DNA of 64,000 nt, taken from assembly GCA_922989275.2 (NCBI GenBank), contig OV277864.1, positions 4,650,001-4,714,000 of the forward strand, given 5' to 3'. Positions 22,095 to 33,441 of this stretch are shown here, piece after piece; within the stretch, counting starts at the first letter, position 1; each line of letters begins with the position of its first letter. Made by a program: the position numbers and the translations under genes. Below the pieces are notes generated by a model. The model did not search any database. It saw only the letters and a list, made by a program, of their open reading frames with translations, and was not told the origin of the DNA. The DNA is from Gari tellinella. Lineage: Eukaryota; Mollusca; Bivalvia; Cardiida; Psammobiidae.

Positions 22095-22621
22095 TAAGAT
22101 TTTGCAGGGAAATACTCACGCAATAAGTGACTAATAAGAAGTTGACTGCACTGTTTAGAATAATGATTGATATAGAAGGGTTTTACGGCCCCGCGACACA
22201 AACAAAAGTCATATGGAGCACAGTAACGGCAACATATATGCAAACACTAAAATAAAAAAAAACTCGAAAAAAGCACAAAAACAATGCGACAAATTTTAAC
22301 ACACGTTTTTGCTAAAATCATTCGTTGCGAGAATCGCATGGGATCAAAACCACCGACCGGTCTCCATTTTACATAAAATGTAGTTCTTGACAGAGGGAAT
22401 AATCTCGCTCTAATTAACTTAAACCATTCTCCGTGATAATTAAGCCCAAGAACCACAACATAGTATTAAGGTCTCTGGGGATCTTAAGAATAACCGGTAA
22501 AAGAGTTTCTTATTGTTTCTAATGCGAGTTTCATACAGTCTTGAGCCATATCAAAAGCCGAGCTAATACATTCGCAGAGGTAAGCTTCAAATCATGTGCG
22601 TACATGTGGATTTAACGCTTG
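22095..22621. other. Spacer with a dispersed fragment
   Basis: 22180-22220 (GGGTTTTACGGCCCCGCGAC) matches 36163 and 15634. Nothing else assigned. Confidence 0.35.
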
Positions 22622-22625
22622 TTAA

Positions 22626-22835
22626 CTCAATTACCTTAAAACTTCAAATGGACAGTCCTAATTTTCAGTGTCAGGCAAATATGATTTTTGATATTGAAGA
22701 AGTGTTTTATAATATATTGGGAAGTGTCAAATATTGTTGACCCTGATCAGAAGGCTACTTTATTATATTATACATTTGAACCTGACCACACTGTTTGCAT
22801 CGTCCAAGTGTACACTTGGTAACTACATTGTTTGT
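22626..22835 (+). mobile_element. Family D MITE remnant (TTAA-type)
   Basis: TTAA at 22622-22625 then CTCAATTACCTTAAAACTTC and AATGGACAGTCC, matching 30533 onward. The hairpin is decayed (TTGACCCTGATCAGAAGG ... CACACTGTTTGCAT). Right end uncertain. Confidence 0.5.
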
Positions 22836-24168
22836 ACAGGAATAATATACTTATTACTAGCGCTCACTGTGTTGAAAACAATTATGTATACAGCTGAGAA
22901 GATTTTATTGTAATATCTTGATGATTGCAAACTAAAGATTAAGAATTAAGATTAGCATAGCATTAACTGGTTCATATACTATTTAAAGAGTTCTGCGGAA
23001 ACACTTAATATGTTCTTTAGTGTTAACGCCATAACATTTTAAATATTTATTATATGCGGGTCTTTCATTGTGTCAGTTTATATTACTTATACCTAGCTTA
23101 CAAATAACTGTCATTCGTACAAACCCAGTTTTCCTTTGATTTATGAGATTGTAGATATACCTCGAAAACACTGCGAAATTGCCGAAATCTAAAGTATTGT
23201 CAAAATTCGTATTATAATAAATTGTGTATGATATATATCTATTATTTAGGACGCCCTATGAATAAACGACATCATAAGTGTGCGGTCATGTTTGCCAAGA
23301 ATATAAACCATGTGAAACTGGCAATATCTAATAATGTACCGTGAGCAACAACTTTTTTTCACAATAAACACGTATTTGTGCCATAACAATCATACAATTT
23401 AAAAAAAAAAGATCCATGGGAACCCGACCTCGATCAAATTTCAAACGGTTTGCCACTTATATAGAAAAATGTGTCAGCATTTGCAAACCGTTGCTTTTTC
23501 TTTATAAAATTGCATTGTGCTTGCGTTTAGTTTCATGCTAACGGGAAATTATAACACACTCTCAACACAATAAAACATGTGTCTTTTGTGAAGAATAACC
23601 AGTGTGCCGTTAACCACTACTTTGTATCAGTATATAATTATTTCTCATGCCATGGCAATAACAATGGTTTAAGGTTATTGCACATATGATCAGAAATTAT
23701 TATACATTGATACACAAATAGATAACAGTAGATAACAATTGGTTTCGGTGTTCTTCTGTTCAATGATTTTCTGAGATATCCACTTTTTGTTGAGTATAAC
23801 GGAGACAGCTCCTGCAGTAGCTCTTCATTATACTTTCAACTTACTTACTTTATACAACAACCAACTGGTACACAAAGAGAAAAATGTATAGTGCACTAAT
23901 AGTATACGGTCAGCCAGGTTCACATTCAGTGAAAATAATAACCAAATAACTCAAGTACAACCAACATATTGCCATACTCCATACCGCTTATCACTTGGAT
24001 TAGACTATTTTCATATTCTTGGTTTTCATAACATTTGGTGAGCGGTGATTGGCTGTATGTTTTCGTTTATATCCCCATTAAAAAATTTAAAAAATTAGGC
24101 CACACCTTGTCGGGATTACTTTCTCTTAGTCAAACTGTTCTCCACAAGCGCTGCATGAAGCAGTACGC
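22836..24168. other. AT-rich stretch with one A remnant
   Basis: 23385-23570 (TTTCAAACGGTTTGCCAC, CATGCTAACGGGAAATTATA) may be an old A copy. No reading frame of note. Confidence 0.35.
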
Positions 24169-24240
24169 CAAATGACGTCATTTGTGATGACGTTACTACA
24201 AAACAACGTCGCGTCTTGACAGCTATTACATGTATATAGG
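24169..24240. promoter_or_regulatory. CRE-type palindrome cluster
   Basis: CAAATGACGTCATTTG (24169-24184) is a perfect 16-bp palindrome centred on TGACGTCA, the consensus CREB/ATF site. GATGACGTTA follows within 2 bp and TGTATATAGG lies 45 bp downstream. Whether it drives transcription cannot be told from sequence. Confidence 0.3.
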
Positions 24241-25135
24241 GAGGAAGGGCTACAATATACCGCTTATAAGTGATAAATAATGAGTACTCATGTCAGATTC
24301 TCTCTTTGATTTCTTTTGATGCAATAAGCAATGCTATAGAATTATAAGTAATGTTTAGAACATTGATTGTTCCATGGAGGTATGAAAAACATATCTGATC
24401 ACACGGTAGTATACAGTGTAACCAAGTTTCATTTTCATGCCTCCATTGAAACAAAAATGAATTCTGTATAGTCCTAAAATAAATTCTATAGCTATATTTC
24501 AACATATGATTGCTTTGCATTCGCCTTGGAATCATAGATTCTCTTTTATTGTACAGTGTTTGTTTGACACGTTTTGAATTTACAAGAATATGCAAGTGAT
24601 TGCCATTAAATGCTCATTACTGTACATGATATTTGTTGAGCATCGGAATGTACAACAGCCGAAACATGTTGCTGTTTATATGCAAAGATCTTATGTGTCG
24701 AATCGTAAATTCAACTCTGGTTTTGACACAAATGGTTGCAGAACAGCATCCAAATTGGTCGTTTGTATATTTGAGGAAATCAATGATACATGCCATTATG
24801 TTTTAATATGGATAAGGGTTTTAGATCCTTATCAGGCGTTTGGTGTTCAGAACAACTTGCAGCACACATAGCCAGGTCGCACTTGTAACATACTATAAAA
24901 TACATATAAAGAACAGGGTACTGTACATAGTGTCATGCCACGATTATAGGAAATTTATACGCATGTAAACATAGTAAGGTAAAAAATGCTCAGCGTTTAA
25001 GCTTGAACAAAAATTGGTCAACGCTAAACATTTAAACTTAATCAATGAAATTTGAGATTAAACTACAAAGTAAATTGGTTATCCATCCTTTAAAAACATA
25101 ATGCTATGCTAGATTCAAAGCATTTATTAGGGAAA
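24241..25135. other. Spacer, nothing recognised
   Basis: Frames of 93 and 100 codons on opposite strands overlap slightly and show no motif, signal peptide or domain. Confidence 0.4.
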
Positions 25136-25345
25136 TATTATTTTCCAATAACAAGCGTTTCAAGAATGACTCCTCGTTTCCAACGGGTTTGAACCAGATT
25201 AAATGTCGAATGTCCGTGGACAGGCTCAAACCTGTTCGCCTCAGAGACAAATAAATTCTTAAACACTGTCAAAACCTTCACTTCTGATCATTATTGTATT
25301 TCACTTGCGTCTTGTTCTGTTTAAATTGGAAAGGATAACGTGGAG
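25136..25345 (-). mobile_element. Family A remnant
   Basis: TTATTTTCCAATAACAAGCG, then AACGGGTTTGAACCAGATTA against GGACAGGCTCAAACCTGTTC and TTTAAATTGGAAAGGATAAC. Order matches A; ends lost. Confidence 0.5.
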
Positions 25346-25359
25346 CTTTCTAATTTACT

Positions 25360-25441
25360 GTCGCATTGCTTTAATCAGTCCTCTGTCCTAAACACCTAAT
25401 TATTAACACAAGTTTGTGGTCGTTATAGAAAGATTTTACTG
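25360..25441 (-). mobile_element. Family G right end
   Basis: GTGGTCGTTATAGAAAG and TTTTACTG|TA at 25442 match the G right end at 53069. The left part is not defined. Confidence 0.4.
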
Positions 25442-25554
25442 TATTATTTTTCTGTTGAACATGCCCGATCCGCCCTTCAATTTCGTTCATTTGTGTGTTA
25501 CAATGGTGAACGGGTATTTCTGTTCCACTAAATGCGCTCTGCTAAAATCATTAT

Positions 25555-25745
25555 GTCAATTGCAACCAGTTTCTAGCCAGAACAGACGCTTGATAACCTG
25601 GCTTTTGATCAGGATCGAACCTGCTTTTTCTCAAATAAATATGAATTGTCAGAATTCTCAAAACGTTATCATGATCAACGATTTATTGCATTGCGATAGA
25701 GGTTAGTTTAGTTTAAACGGGAATAAAAACCGTCTTCTTATCTAT
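25555..25745 (-). mobile_element. Family A remnant
   Basis: TTGCAACCAGTTTCTAGCCA, AACAGACGCTTGATAACC, GATCAGGATCGAACCTG, then ATATGAATTGTCAGAATTC and TTTAAACGGGAATAAAAACC follow the A order with heavy divergence. Confidence 0.5.
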
Positions 25746-26005
25746 TGCACCATATTTTAACTACGGTCGTAACAAATGATCTTTCATGTATTTCATTACA
25801 ATCATGTATGTGAGATATCTGGAAACAAACGCGTTTTATTGATTAAATCATTACATAACCGTGATGACAATTTTATCTGATCCCATCAACTTCCGCGAAA
25901 ATAGTCTCTTTTAAAGACATGCACATTGTTGACGAAATAACTATCAATTCAAGTGTCAAAGAAACTTGGTCCTGACTAACGGCCAGTAAACTATCCCATA
26001 GTGTA

Positions 26006-26251
26006 CAGTGGAGAATCTGTTATTCTTTCCCAATAAACGCGTTTACTCTAAAACTATTATTTCTGTTGCAAACAGTTTGGAGCCAGATCAGACGCCGGGT
26101 AACCCGGCGTCTGATCAGGCTACAAACTATTTGCCACCAAGATAAACATGAATTATCAGAATTGTCCAAAAGTTGTTCTTTTCTACGTTTTAGTGCTTTG
26201 CGTTTGCGTACGTTTGCGTTTAAACGGGAAAGAATAACAGATTATCCACTG
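26006..26251 (-). mobile_element. Family A MITE
   Basis: TA-flanked, full hairpin (one arm reads GGCTACAAACTATTTG). Confidence 0.85.
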
Positions 26252-26289
26252 TAACTCCAAAGAGTTTGCAATGTAGCTTAATTATTGTT

Positions 26290-26334
26290 ATAGAAAAGCA
26301 TATGCGGGCATTCGGCGAAAGGCAGTGAAGAGGT
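26290..26334 (+). mobile_element. Family B right-end fragment
   Basis: GGCAGTGAAGAGGTTAA is the B right end with its TTAA; the remainder is missing or unrecognisable. Confidence 0.45.
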
Positions 26335-26363
26335 TAAATTACAAGAGAAATAACGACCTAGTA

Positions 26364-26605
26364 CAGTAGAGAATACGTTATTCTTTCCCAATTAACGCGT
26401 TTACGCTTTATTTATATTCCTTTGCAAACGGTTTAGAGCCATATCAGACGCCGGGTAACCCAGCGTCTGATCAGGCTTTAAACTGTTTGCAACCCAAATA
26501 AAAAAGATAGTGAGAAATTTCAAAACCTTTCAAATTATTGTCTACGTTTTAGTTCTTTGCGTTCAGTTTGCATTTAAACGAGAAAGAACAGCGCCTTCTA
26601 TACTG
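26364..26605 (-). mobile_element. Family A MITE, diverged
   Basis: TA|CAGTAGAGAATACGTTATTC to GCCTTCTATACTG|TA. Hairpin GGTTTAGAGCCATATCAG against TCTGATCAGGCTTTAAACTG. Confidence 0.75.
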
Positions 26606-26607
26606 TA

Positions 26608-27338
26608 CCCACCAAAGCAGTAAGCAGAAGGTGTCTACAAATGTTTGATGAATCGACATTATAGGATCGAAGGAACTTCTAGATACTGGGCGCAGACTCA
26701 CAAGAACTGTCGTTATACAAATAGGTAAATCATGGTTACAATTTCCTTATTGAATTTAAAATCGATGCCTTAATCCAAAATACCATTTCCGTCGTCCTTA
26801 ATGCAAACATTGGATGGACTTCCTTTAGACTTTCGTCTATTGTATACAAAAATACTCATTTATTATATTGATGCAATTACTAAATCCTTCAGTACGACAC
26901 ATAAAACTTATTTTAGATATGTCCCGGATATATGACCCAGTTTTACTTCGAAAACAGAGTTACACTTAGTATTTTGAATGACTATATGTGTTTTAACCAT
27001 GTGTATGAGTATAAGGAAATGCATTAGTGCCTGTTTCTCAATATGTGTACGAATGTCACATAAAGCAAAAACTTTCTTCCCAGTGCAACTTCAGAATATA
27101 TAATGAATTCCGTCTGTTCGTAAAATGTGTTAAACGTGACGGTATTTTGAATATCTGTTGTGAATTTCAATCTTAAACATGCCTGACATTCAATGCAGCG
27201 AGTGGTAGATATACAATACTATAAAGGTATATCTACGAGTCGTATATAAATGGAAAATATAAGTGTAAAAAAACCAAGATGGTAATACCATAGCTTATCC
27301 ATTATCTGACTCCTAAACAATGTAAACGGGTGTACATG
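26608..27338. other. Spacer, nothing recognised
   Basis: AT-rich, no repeat ends or frames. Confidence 0.4.
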
Positions 27339-27340
27339 TA

Positions 27341-27586
27341 CAGTGGATAATCTGTTATTCTTTCCCAATAAACGCGTTTACGCTAAAACTATTATTTGCA
27401 GTGCAAACAGTTTGGAGCCAGATCAGACGCCGGGTAACCCGGCGTCTGATCAGGCTCCAAACTGTTTGCCACCAAGATAAACATGAATTATCAGAATTGT
27501 TCAAAAGTTGTACATTTCTACGTTTTAGTGTTTTGCGTTTGCGTACGTTTGCGTTTAAACGGGAAAGAATAACAGATTATCCACTG
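27341..27586 (-). mobile_element. Family A MITE, first of three in a duplication array
   Basis: TA|CAGTGGATAATCTG to GATTATCCACTG|TA; hairpin intact. Confidence 0.85.
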
Positions 27587-27631
27587 TAGAATATTATAAG
27601 CGCTTATTGCTACACAGAACATTCGCGCATA

Positions 27632-28023
27632 CAGTGAATACTACATAGCCTTTTCCCAATCGAAGCAGTTACGCTAAAAAGCTAATATCTATAGCAAACA
27701 GTTTGGAGCAGAGTAGACGCCGGTCACAGAAGCAATATGGTCTACATCCTAGCAGATGATAGCTTAAAGCAGCCTGAAAGTTTAATGCCAATCTGCTTTT
27801 TAAGTGATCACCTGTTCTCAATACTAGACAAAGGCAGTTAGGGTAATGGCTTTATCATTTTTAAACATTTCTGACGGTTAATTTTAATATGAGTGACAAA
27901 CGGTTGAAGCCCGTTCAGGCTCTGGGAAATCCGGCGTCTGATCTGGATCCAAACTGTTTGCACCGAATTAATAGTTTTAAGGGATAACGCGATTTTAGGG
28001 AAAGGATTAAGTTTTCTCCACTG
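27632..28023. mobile_element. Composite A-ended element with module 2 inside, unit 1
   Basis: TA|CAGTGAATACTACATAG at left and TTTTCTCCACTG|TA at right. Both ends are the CCCAATAAACGCG-type A terminus, facing each other. In between are half of a module 1 hairpin, a module 2 piece (GATAGCTTAAAGCAGCCTG ... TCACCTGTTCTCAATACTAG) and a second, complete module 1 hairpin region (27896-27963). Confidence 0.6.
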
Positions 28024-28403
28024 TAAATTCAGAGTAAATATATAGCTGACGTCAGTAGTAATAGTTTTATTGGTTACGGTTATGATGATGCTACAACTCT
28101 TGAACTACTTAAGGACGCTCCTCCAAATCCCATGATTATTATTTCTCGTCAAATCGTGTCACTGCTACCGTCGGTTTTATAACTGTTTCCGCGAAAAGCC
28201 GTTTTTGGATTTATGACATGCTGGAAATATGCGCCCGGGCTCTACTAAACATTGATCAAGGCTAACCTAAAGATGTCATTTAGACGTGGAGGAACACAAT
28301 GTCATTTTTCTTTTACAACTTAAATCATTCTGCAAGCTATAGGCAGTTTTATGATAACAATCACGAACTTCTTAAAACAATGACCATAATAATTATATTC
28401 GTA

Positions 28404-28649
28404 CAGTGGAGAAACTGTTATTCTTTCCCAATAAACGCGTTTACGCTAAAACTATTATTTCTTTTGCAAACAGTTTGGAGCCAGATCAGACGCCGGGTGA
28501 CCCGGTGTCTGATTAGGCTCCAAACTGTTTGCCACCAAGATAAACATGAAGTATCAGAATTGTCCAAAAGTTGCACTTTTCTACGTTTTAGTGTTTTGCG
28601 TTTGCGTTTCGTTTCGTTTAAACGGGAAAGAATAACAGATTCTCCACTG
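28404..28649 (-). mobile_element. Family A MITE, second in array
   Basis: TA-flanked ends; apex GGGTGACCC replaces GGGTAACCC. It carries GCGTTTCGTTTCGTTTAAACG, like 29513, in place of the GTACGTTTGCG version. Confidence 0.85.
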
Positions 28650-28694
28650 TAGAATATTATAGGCGCTTATTGCTACACAGAACATTCGCGCATA

Positions 28695-29084
28695 CAGTGA
28701 ATACTACATAGCTCTTTCCCAATCAAAGCAGTTACGCTAAAAAGCTAATATATATAGCAAACAGTTTGGAGCAGAGTAGACGCCGGTCACAGAAGCAATA
28801 TGTTCTACATCCTAGCAGATGATACCTTAAAGCAGCCTGAAAGTTTAATGCCAATATGCTTTAAGTGATCACCTGTTCTCAATACTAGACAAAGGCAGTA
28901 AGGGTAATGGCTTTATCATTTTTAAACATTTCTGACGGTTAATTTTAATATGAGTGACAAACGGTTGAAGCCCGTTCAGGCTCTGGGAAATCCGGCGTCT
29001 GATCTGGATCCAAACTGTTTGCACCGAATTAATACTTTTAAGGGATAACGCGATTTTAGGGAAAGGATTAAGTTTTCTCCACTG
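28695..29084. mobile_element. Composite A-ended element, unit 2
   Basis: Duplicate of 27632-28023 with small differences (TATGTTCTACATCC for TATGGTCTACATCC). The 114-codon frame across it is not a gene. Confidence 0.6.
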
Positions 29085-29512
29085 TAAATTCAGAGTAAAT
29101 ATATAGCTGACGACAGTAGTAATAGTTTTATTGGTCACGGTTATGATGATGCTACAACTATTGAACCACTTAAGGACGCTCCTCCAAATCCCATGATTAT
29201 TATTTCTCGTCAAATCGTGTCACTGCTACCGTCGGTTTTATAACTGTTTCCGCGAAAAGCCGTTTTTGGATTTATGACATGCTGGAAATATGCACCCGGG
29301 CTCTTCTAAACATTGATCAAGGCTAACCTAAAGATGTCATTTAGACGTGGAGGAACACATTTTTCTTTTACAACTTAAACCTTTCTGCAAGCTATAGGCA
29401 GTTTTATGATAACAATCACGAACGTTTGAATTCAGTTGAGCCATCGATATACTTCGGCTTCACAAATGGACACTAACTTCTTAAAACAATGACCATAATG
29501 ATTATATTCGTA

Positions 29513-29758
29513 CAGTGGAGAAACTGTTATTCTTTCCCAAAAAACGAGTTTACGCTAAAACTATTATTTCTATTGCAAACAGTTTGGAGCCAGATCAGAC
29601 GCCGGGTGACCCGGCGTCTGATCAGGCTCCGAACTGTTTGCCACCAATATAAACATGAATTATCAGAATTGTCCAAAAGTTGCACCTTTCTACGTTTTAG
29701 TATTTTGCGTTTGCGTTTCGTTTCGTTTAAACGGGAAAGAACAACAGATTCTCCACTG
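29513..29758 (-). mobile_element. Family A MITE, third in array
   Basis: TA-flanked ends; apex GGGTGACCC shared with 28404, supporting common origin by duplication. Confidence 0.85.
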
Positions 29759-29831
29759 TAGTCGAACGGTACGTATTCTAGTCTGTAACACATTACCCCA
29801 TAACATGTTTCAAGCTTTGAAGACAGACGAC

Positions 29832-29905
29832 CACTTAAAGCAGTTGAGTGTAAAGCAGAATGCGGCTTACAACACATTCTGCTTTCCTGTCTAAAGTTAC
29901 CTACC
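29832..29905. repeat. Module 2 hairpin
   Basis: CACTTAAAGCAGTTGAG, GTAAAGCAGAATGCGGC then ACACATTCTGCTTTCCTG. Isolated; surrounding 29906-30188 has no other feature. Confidence 0.5.
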
Positions 29906-30190
29906 ACCTGCTAGACTATGGAAAATATAATTATATGTCTGCTAAATGTTCGTCTGTTTCAACTTATAAAAAATGAAACTATAGGCGGCTTTTAGACATA
30001 AGAAACACGTTGTTAAAGCATGTCTCAAAGTAAAAGATAATTAGTCTTCAAAATATGTGATAAAAGTGCAAAAGAAATTATTTATGAAAAGCACACGCTA
30101 TAATTATGACAATGATACAGCTTATAAAATGTAATGAACTTATAAGGCTGAACAGTCTCGGCGTCTGATCTGGCATTATTCTCCTCTATA

Positions 30191-30436
30191 CAGTGGAGAA
30201 TGTGTTATTCTTTCCCAATAAACGCGTTTACGCTAAAACTATTATTTTCAGTGCAAACAGTTTGGAGCCAGATCAGACGCCGGGTAACCCGGCGTCTGAT
30301 CAGGCTTCAAACTGTTTGCCACCAAGATAAACATGAAATATCAGAATTGTCTAAAAGTTGTTCTTTTCTACGTTTTAGTGCTTTGCGTTTGCGTACGTTT
30401 GCGTTTAAACGGAAAAGAATAACAGATTCTCCACTG
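30191..30436 (-). mobile_element. Family A MITE
   Basis: TA-flanked, full length; hairpin intact except CAGGCTTCAAACTG. Confidence 0.85.
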
Positions 30437-30532
30437 TATAACGGTTCGGATACTTGTATATGAGGCATGTACGAGTACAAGAAAGATATTCATGACACGT
30501 TTATCTCAAGTGAGAATTATACAGACCTTTAA

Positions 30533-30775
30533 CTCATTATCCCCTGAAACTTCCAATGGACAGTTCCAATTTGCAATAAAGGCTGGTCCATTTTAGACTA
30601 TTTAGGGTTATTTTTTGTAATAAATTTCAAAAAACCAAACAGTGAAGTCCCTGATCAGAGGGCTCCTGCAGGAGCCCTCTGATCAGGGACATCACTGTTT
30701 GCATAGGACAAATGTACTCTTCAAAGGTACACATTTGTTAAAGGACGCATATATGCGTCACTAGGGCTCAATGAG
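30533..30775 (+). mobile_element. Family D MITE, complete (243 bp)
   Basis: TTAA at 30529-30532 and 30776-30779. Ends CTCATTATCCCC and GGGCTCAATGAG. The hairpin at 30636-30701 is CAAACAGTGAAGTCCCTGAT...GAGGGCTCC, TGCA apex, with one mismatch between arms. Smaller inverted repeats (AAATGTAC/GTACACATTT; GCATATATGC) flank it on the right. Confidence 0.8.
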
Positions 30776-31102
30776 TTAACTCATACAACACGAAATGTAC
30801 ATGTAATAAAGAAAATGAAGCAATCAAGATCATTTTTTCTATAAACAAGAATCTAGTTTGAATCCAAACTGTCGCTAAAATCCTGTTATGGAAAATACAT
30901 TGAACATATTATGTATACATTAAGCAGAAATCATTTATTTCAATCGATGGTTTTTGTGTTGAAACGGATGACCAATTCATGGATAATGACGGACATGTTT
31001 TTCTGCAATTGGCGAGATATATCTTATGTATGGCACTATTGTGTGAATCGATAGGTTGACAATTCATCAATCTTACATGTCCTAGGCCTCCATATTGTGC
31101 TA

Positions 31103-31598
31103 CCTCGGCGGAGAAAACATTATTATTTCCCAATAAAAACGCGTTTACGCTAAAACTATTATTTCTATAGCCAATGTTTTGGAGCTAGACCAGACGCAGG
31201 GTAATCCTGCATCTGAACAGGCTCAAAACTGTTTGCCACTCATACTAAAATGAATCGCTAGAAATGTCTAAGAATGAAATTTGCTACAGTGGAGAATCTG
31301 TTATTCTTTCCCGTTTAAACGCAAACGTACGCAAACGCAAAGCGCTTAAACGTAGAAAAGAACAACTTTTGGACAATTCTGATATTTCATATTTATCTTG
31401 GTGGCAAACAGTTTGGAGCCTGATCAGACGCCGGGTTACCCGGCGTCTGATCTGGCTCCAACCTGTTTGCACTGCAAATAATAGTTTCAGCGTAAACGCG
31501 TTTATTGGGAAAGAATAACACATGCTCCACTGTATATTATACTGCAATGCGTTTGCGTTTCGTTTGCGTTTAAACCGGAAAAAAAGTCTTCTCTAATG
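31103..31598 (-). mobile_element. Old family A copy hosting a younger one
   Basis: TA then CCTCGGCGGAGAAAACATT; hairpin GTTTTGGAGCTAGACCAGAC against TGAACAGGCTCAAAACTG; right part CAATGCGTTTGCGTTTCG and TCTTCTCTAATG|TA after the insert. Removing 31287-31532 and one TA restores one A-length element. Confidence 0.75.
31287..31532 (+). mobile_element. Family A MITE nested in an older A copy
   Basis: TA-flanked; hairpin intact. Opposite orientation to its host. Confidence 0.87.
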
Positions 31599-31824
31599 TA
31601 CTTGAATCCGGACAGTGCTGTAAAAGTTTTAACTTTTCAGATATTTGGAAGATTGTTTATAAACGGATTTATCCAGATTACAAGGTTTGACATGGATAAG
31701 TATCCGATAATCCAGACCAAGTAAAACCTTCCGTTGAAGAAATGACAAAATCAGCATCACATGTTTAATGCTGGATAAAGGTGATGTAGAAAACTCATGC
31801 ATGCGTTTTCTGCTTTCTGACTTA

Positions 31825-32070
31825 CAGTGGAGAATCTGTTATTCTTTCCCGTTTAAACGCGAACGTACGCAAACGCAAAGCGCTAAAACGTAGAAGAGAA
31901 CAACTTTGGGACAATTCTGATATTTCCTGTTTATCTTGGTGGCAAACAGTTTAGAGCCTGATCAGACGCCGGGTTACCCGGCGTATGATCTGGCTCCAAA
32001 CTGATTGCATAGGAAATAATAGTTTTAGCGTAAACGCGTTTATTGGGAAAAAATAACGTTTTCTCCACTG
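31825..32070 (+). mobile_element. Family A MITE
   Basis: TA-flanked; hairpin with a few changes (GTTTAGAGCC, GGCGTATGATC, CTGATTGC). Confidence 0.85.
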
Positions 32071-32419
32071 TAACTGTCTCTTGAATATAAACGTCTACTT
32101 ATAATTTATTTTGTACTTTTAAAATTTGTAATTATATGCGTTTTTGACTTACAAGGAACATTGATATGAGTGTTACACAGTTTGCATATGTTAGTGTTAT
32201 AGAGCTTGTCAGTGAAAGCGTTGGGAATCTAATATATTTAGAAGTTCATGTGCCCCTTTAATGAATGGCCTATAACACAAACATGATTGTATAACTCAAC
32301 AGGACACGTGCCAGTTGTCTCAAAACAGGTTTCTGTTTTGAATAATTACAAAGCTAAAATTAAAGTTAATGTCGGACTCTGCATATCCGGTGCCATCGTT
32401 TGTCATTCTTATCTCGGAT

Positions 32420-32600
32420 ATCTTACATTTGCAGTTTTTTTGCGAATCGATAGTTCGGCTGTTTGACAAATCTGAGATATTTCCATAGGCCTACTAACGA
32501 GCCACTGGAGTAGCTCCATCAGTCTTCCTTATCCACTTTTCCGTCACGTTAATGAACCAAGTTCATCAAATATCCTTTCCGTGGTTTTCCCATCTCCTTA
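32420..32600. repeat. Relative of 16640-16766 without the hAT-like insert
   Basis: CTAACGAGCCACTGGAGTAG, CATCAGTCTTCCTTATCC and TCATCAAATATCC line up with 16670-16760. At the place where 16767-16985 is inserted, this copy reads on through GTGGTTTTCCC. The preceding 32073-32419 is unassigned. Confidence 0.6.
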
Positions 32601-32635
32601 ATCATTATCATGGTAAACGCGACTTGGCTAAAATT

Positions 32636-32808
32636 TGCAAACAGTTTCGATCCTGATCAGATGCCGCGTAACGCGGCGTCTGATCTGGATCAAAACTGTT
32701 TGCCACTCATATTAAACATTTCTTTAGCTAACAAAGCATAAAAAACTGATCATAAGCTTGTTCGCAGACGATATATTTGCAGCAGACGACTTTTCATCAT
32801 GATAAGGG
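32636..32808 (+). mobile_element. Family B MITE, left end unclear
   Basis: Hairpin 32638-32702 with GTTTCGATCCTGATCAGATG against GCGTCTGATCTGGATC; then CACTCATATTAAAC, GCAGACGATATATTTGCAGC and GATAAGGG|TTAA at 32809-32812. Confidence 0.65.
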
Positions 32809-33190
32809 TTAATCCTTACAGTGTTGAAACATGAACCCACACTTTTAGAAAATGACCTGTTAGTTTTGATACTTGAAGTATATATTAAGGTCAAAATTGA
32901 CTTAAAAAAACATTGAAGGCGCTTTTCGAAAACCATCTAATACGTTGTTATTCTGAATGCACATGATGGATATACTGGTTTCTCAGAGTAAGGATAATTA
33001 TTATAAAGGAAGCTGAGATATTGATTTCCTGTTGAATGAACCACAAACAAACGTGAGAACCAGGAAAGCAAATTGAATGCAACACCACAAAAATGAATAA
33101 CATATTACCATTCGGTAACTAACACATATTCTTTCAATTATCTTTTAACCCCATACGATGTTTCTAATTTGAAGTCAGTTGATCACGTAA

Positions 33191-33437
33191 CCCTTTTACT
33201 CTCAATTAGACTTTAAAGCGCGTTTGAAAACAGTTGGGTCCTGATCAGACGCCGAGTAACGCGGCGTCTTTTCAGGACCCAAACTGTTTGACACTCTTAT
33301 AGATATTTATTAAGTTATTCAATCTCAAATCTAACTTTGACACTTTGACACGTGTCTTGCAGAGAACACTAATGAGGCAGGCGACAATAAAGCACTGAAT
33401 AGGTAAAAATATCCCGAATAATTTGATCATGAAAGGG
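33191..33437 (+). mobile_element. Family B MITE
   Basis: GTAA|CCCTTTTACTCTCAATTAG to GATCATGAAAGGG|TTGA, so both TTAA sites carry one change. Hairpin about 33229-33292 has the GTTGGGTCC variant with matching GGACCCAAACTG. Confidence 0.7.
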
Positions 33438-33441
33438 TTGA

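Larger units (their letters stand above)
27587..29760 (+). repeat. Tandem duplication, two units of about 1.06 and 1.11 kb
   Basis: GAATATTATA after the A copy ending at 27586 recurs after the A copy ending at 28649. The following segments are nearly identical up to the next A copy (28404 and 29513). Unit 2 carries about 50 extra bp around 29426-29476. The layout A-spacer-A-spacer-A fits unequal crossing-over between A copies. Confidence 0.88.
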
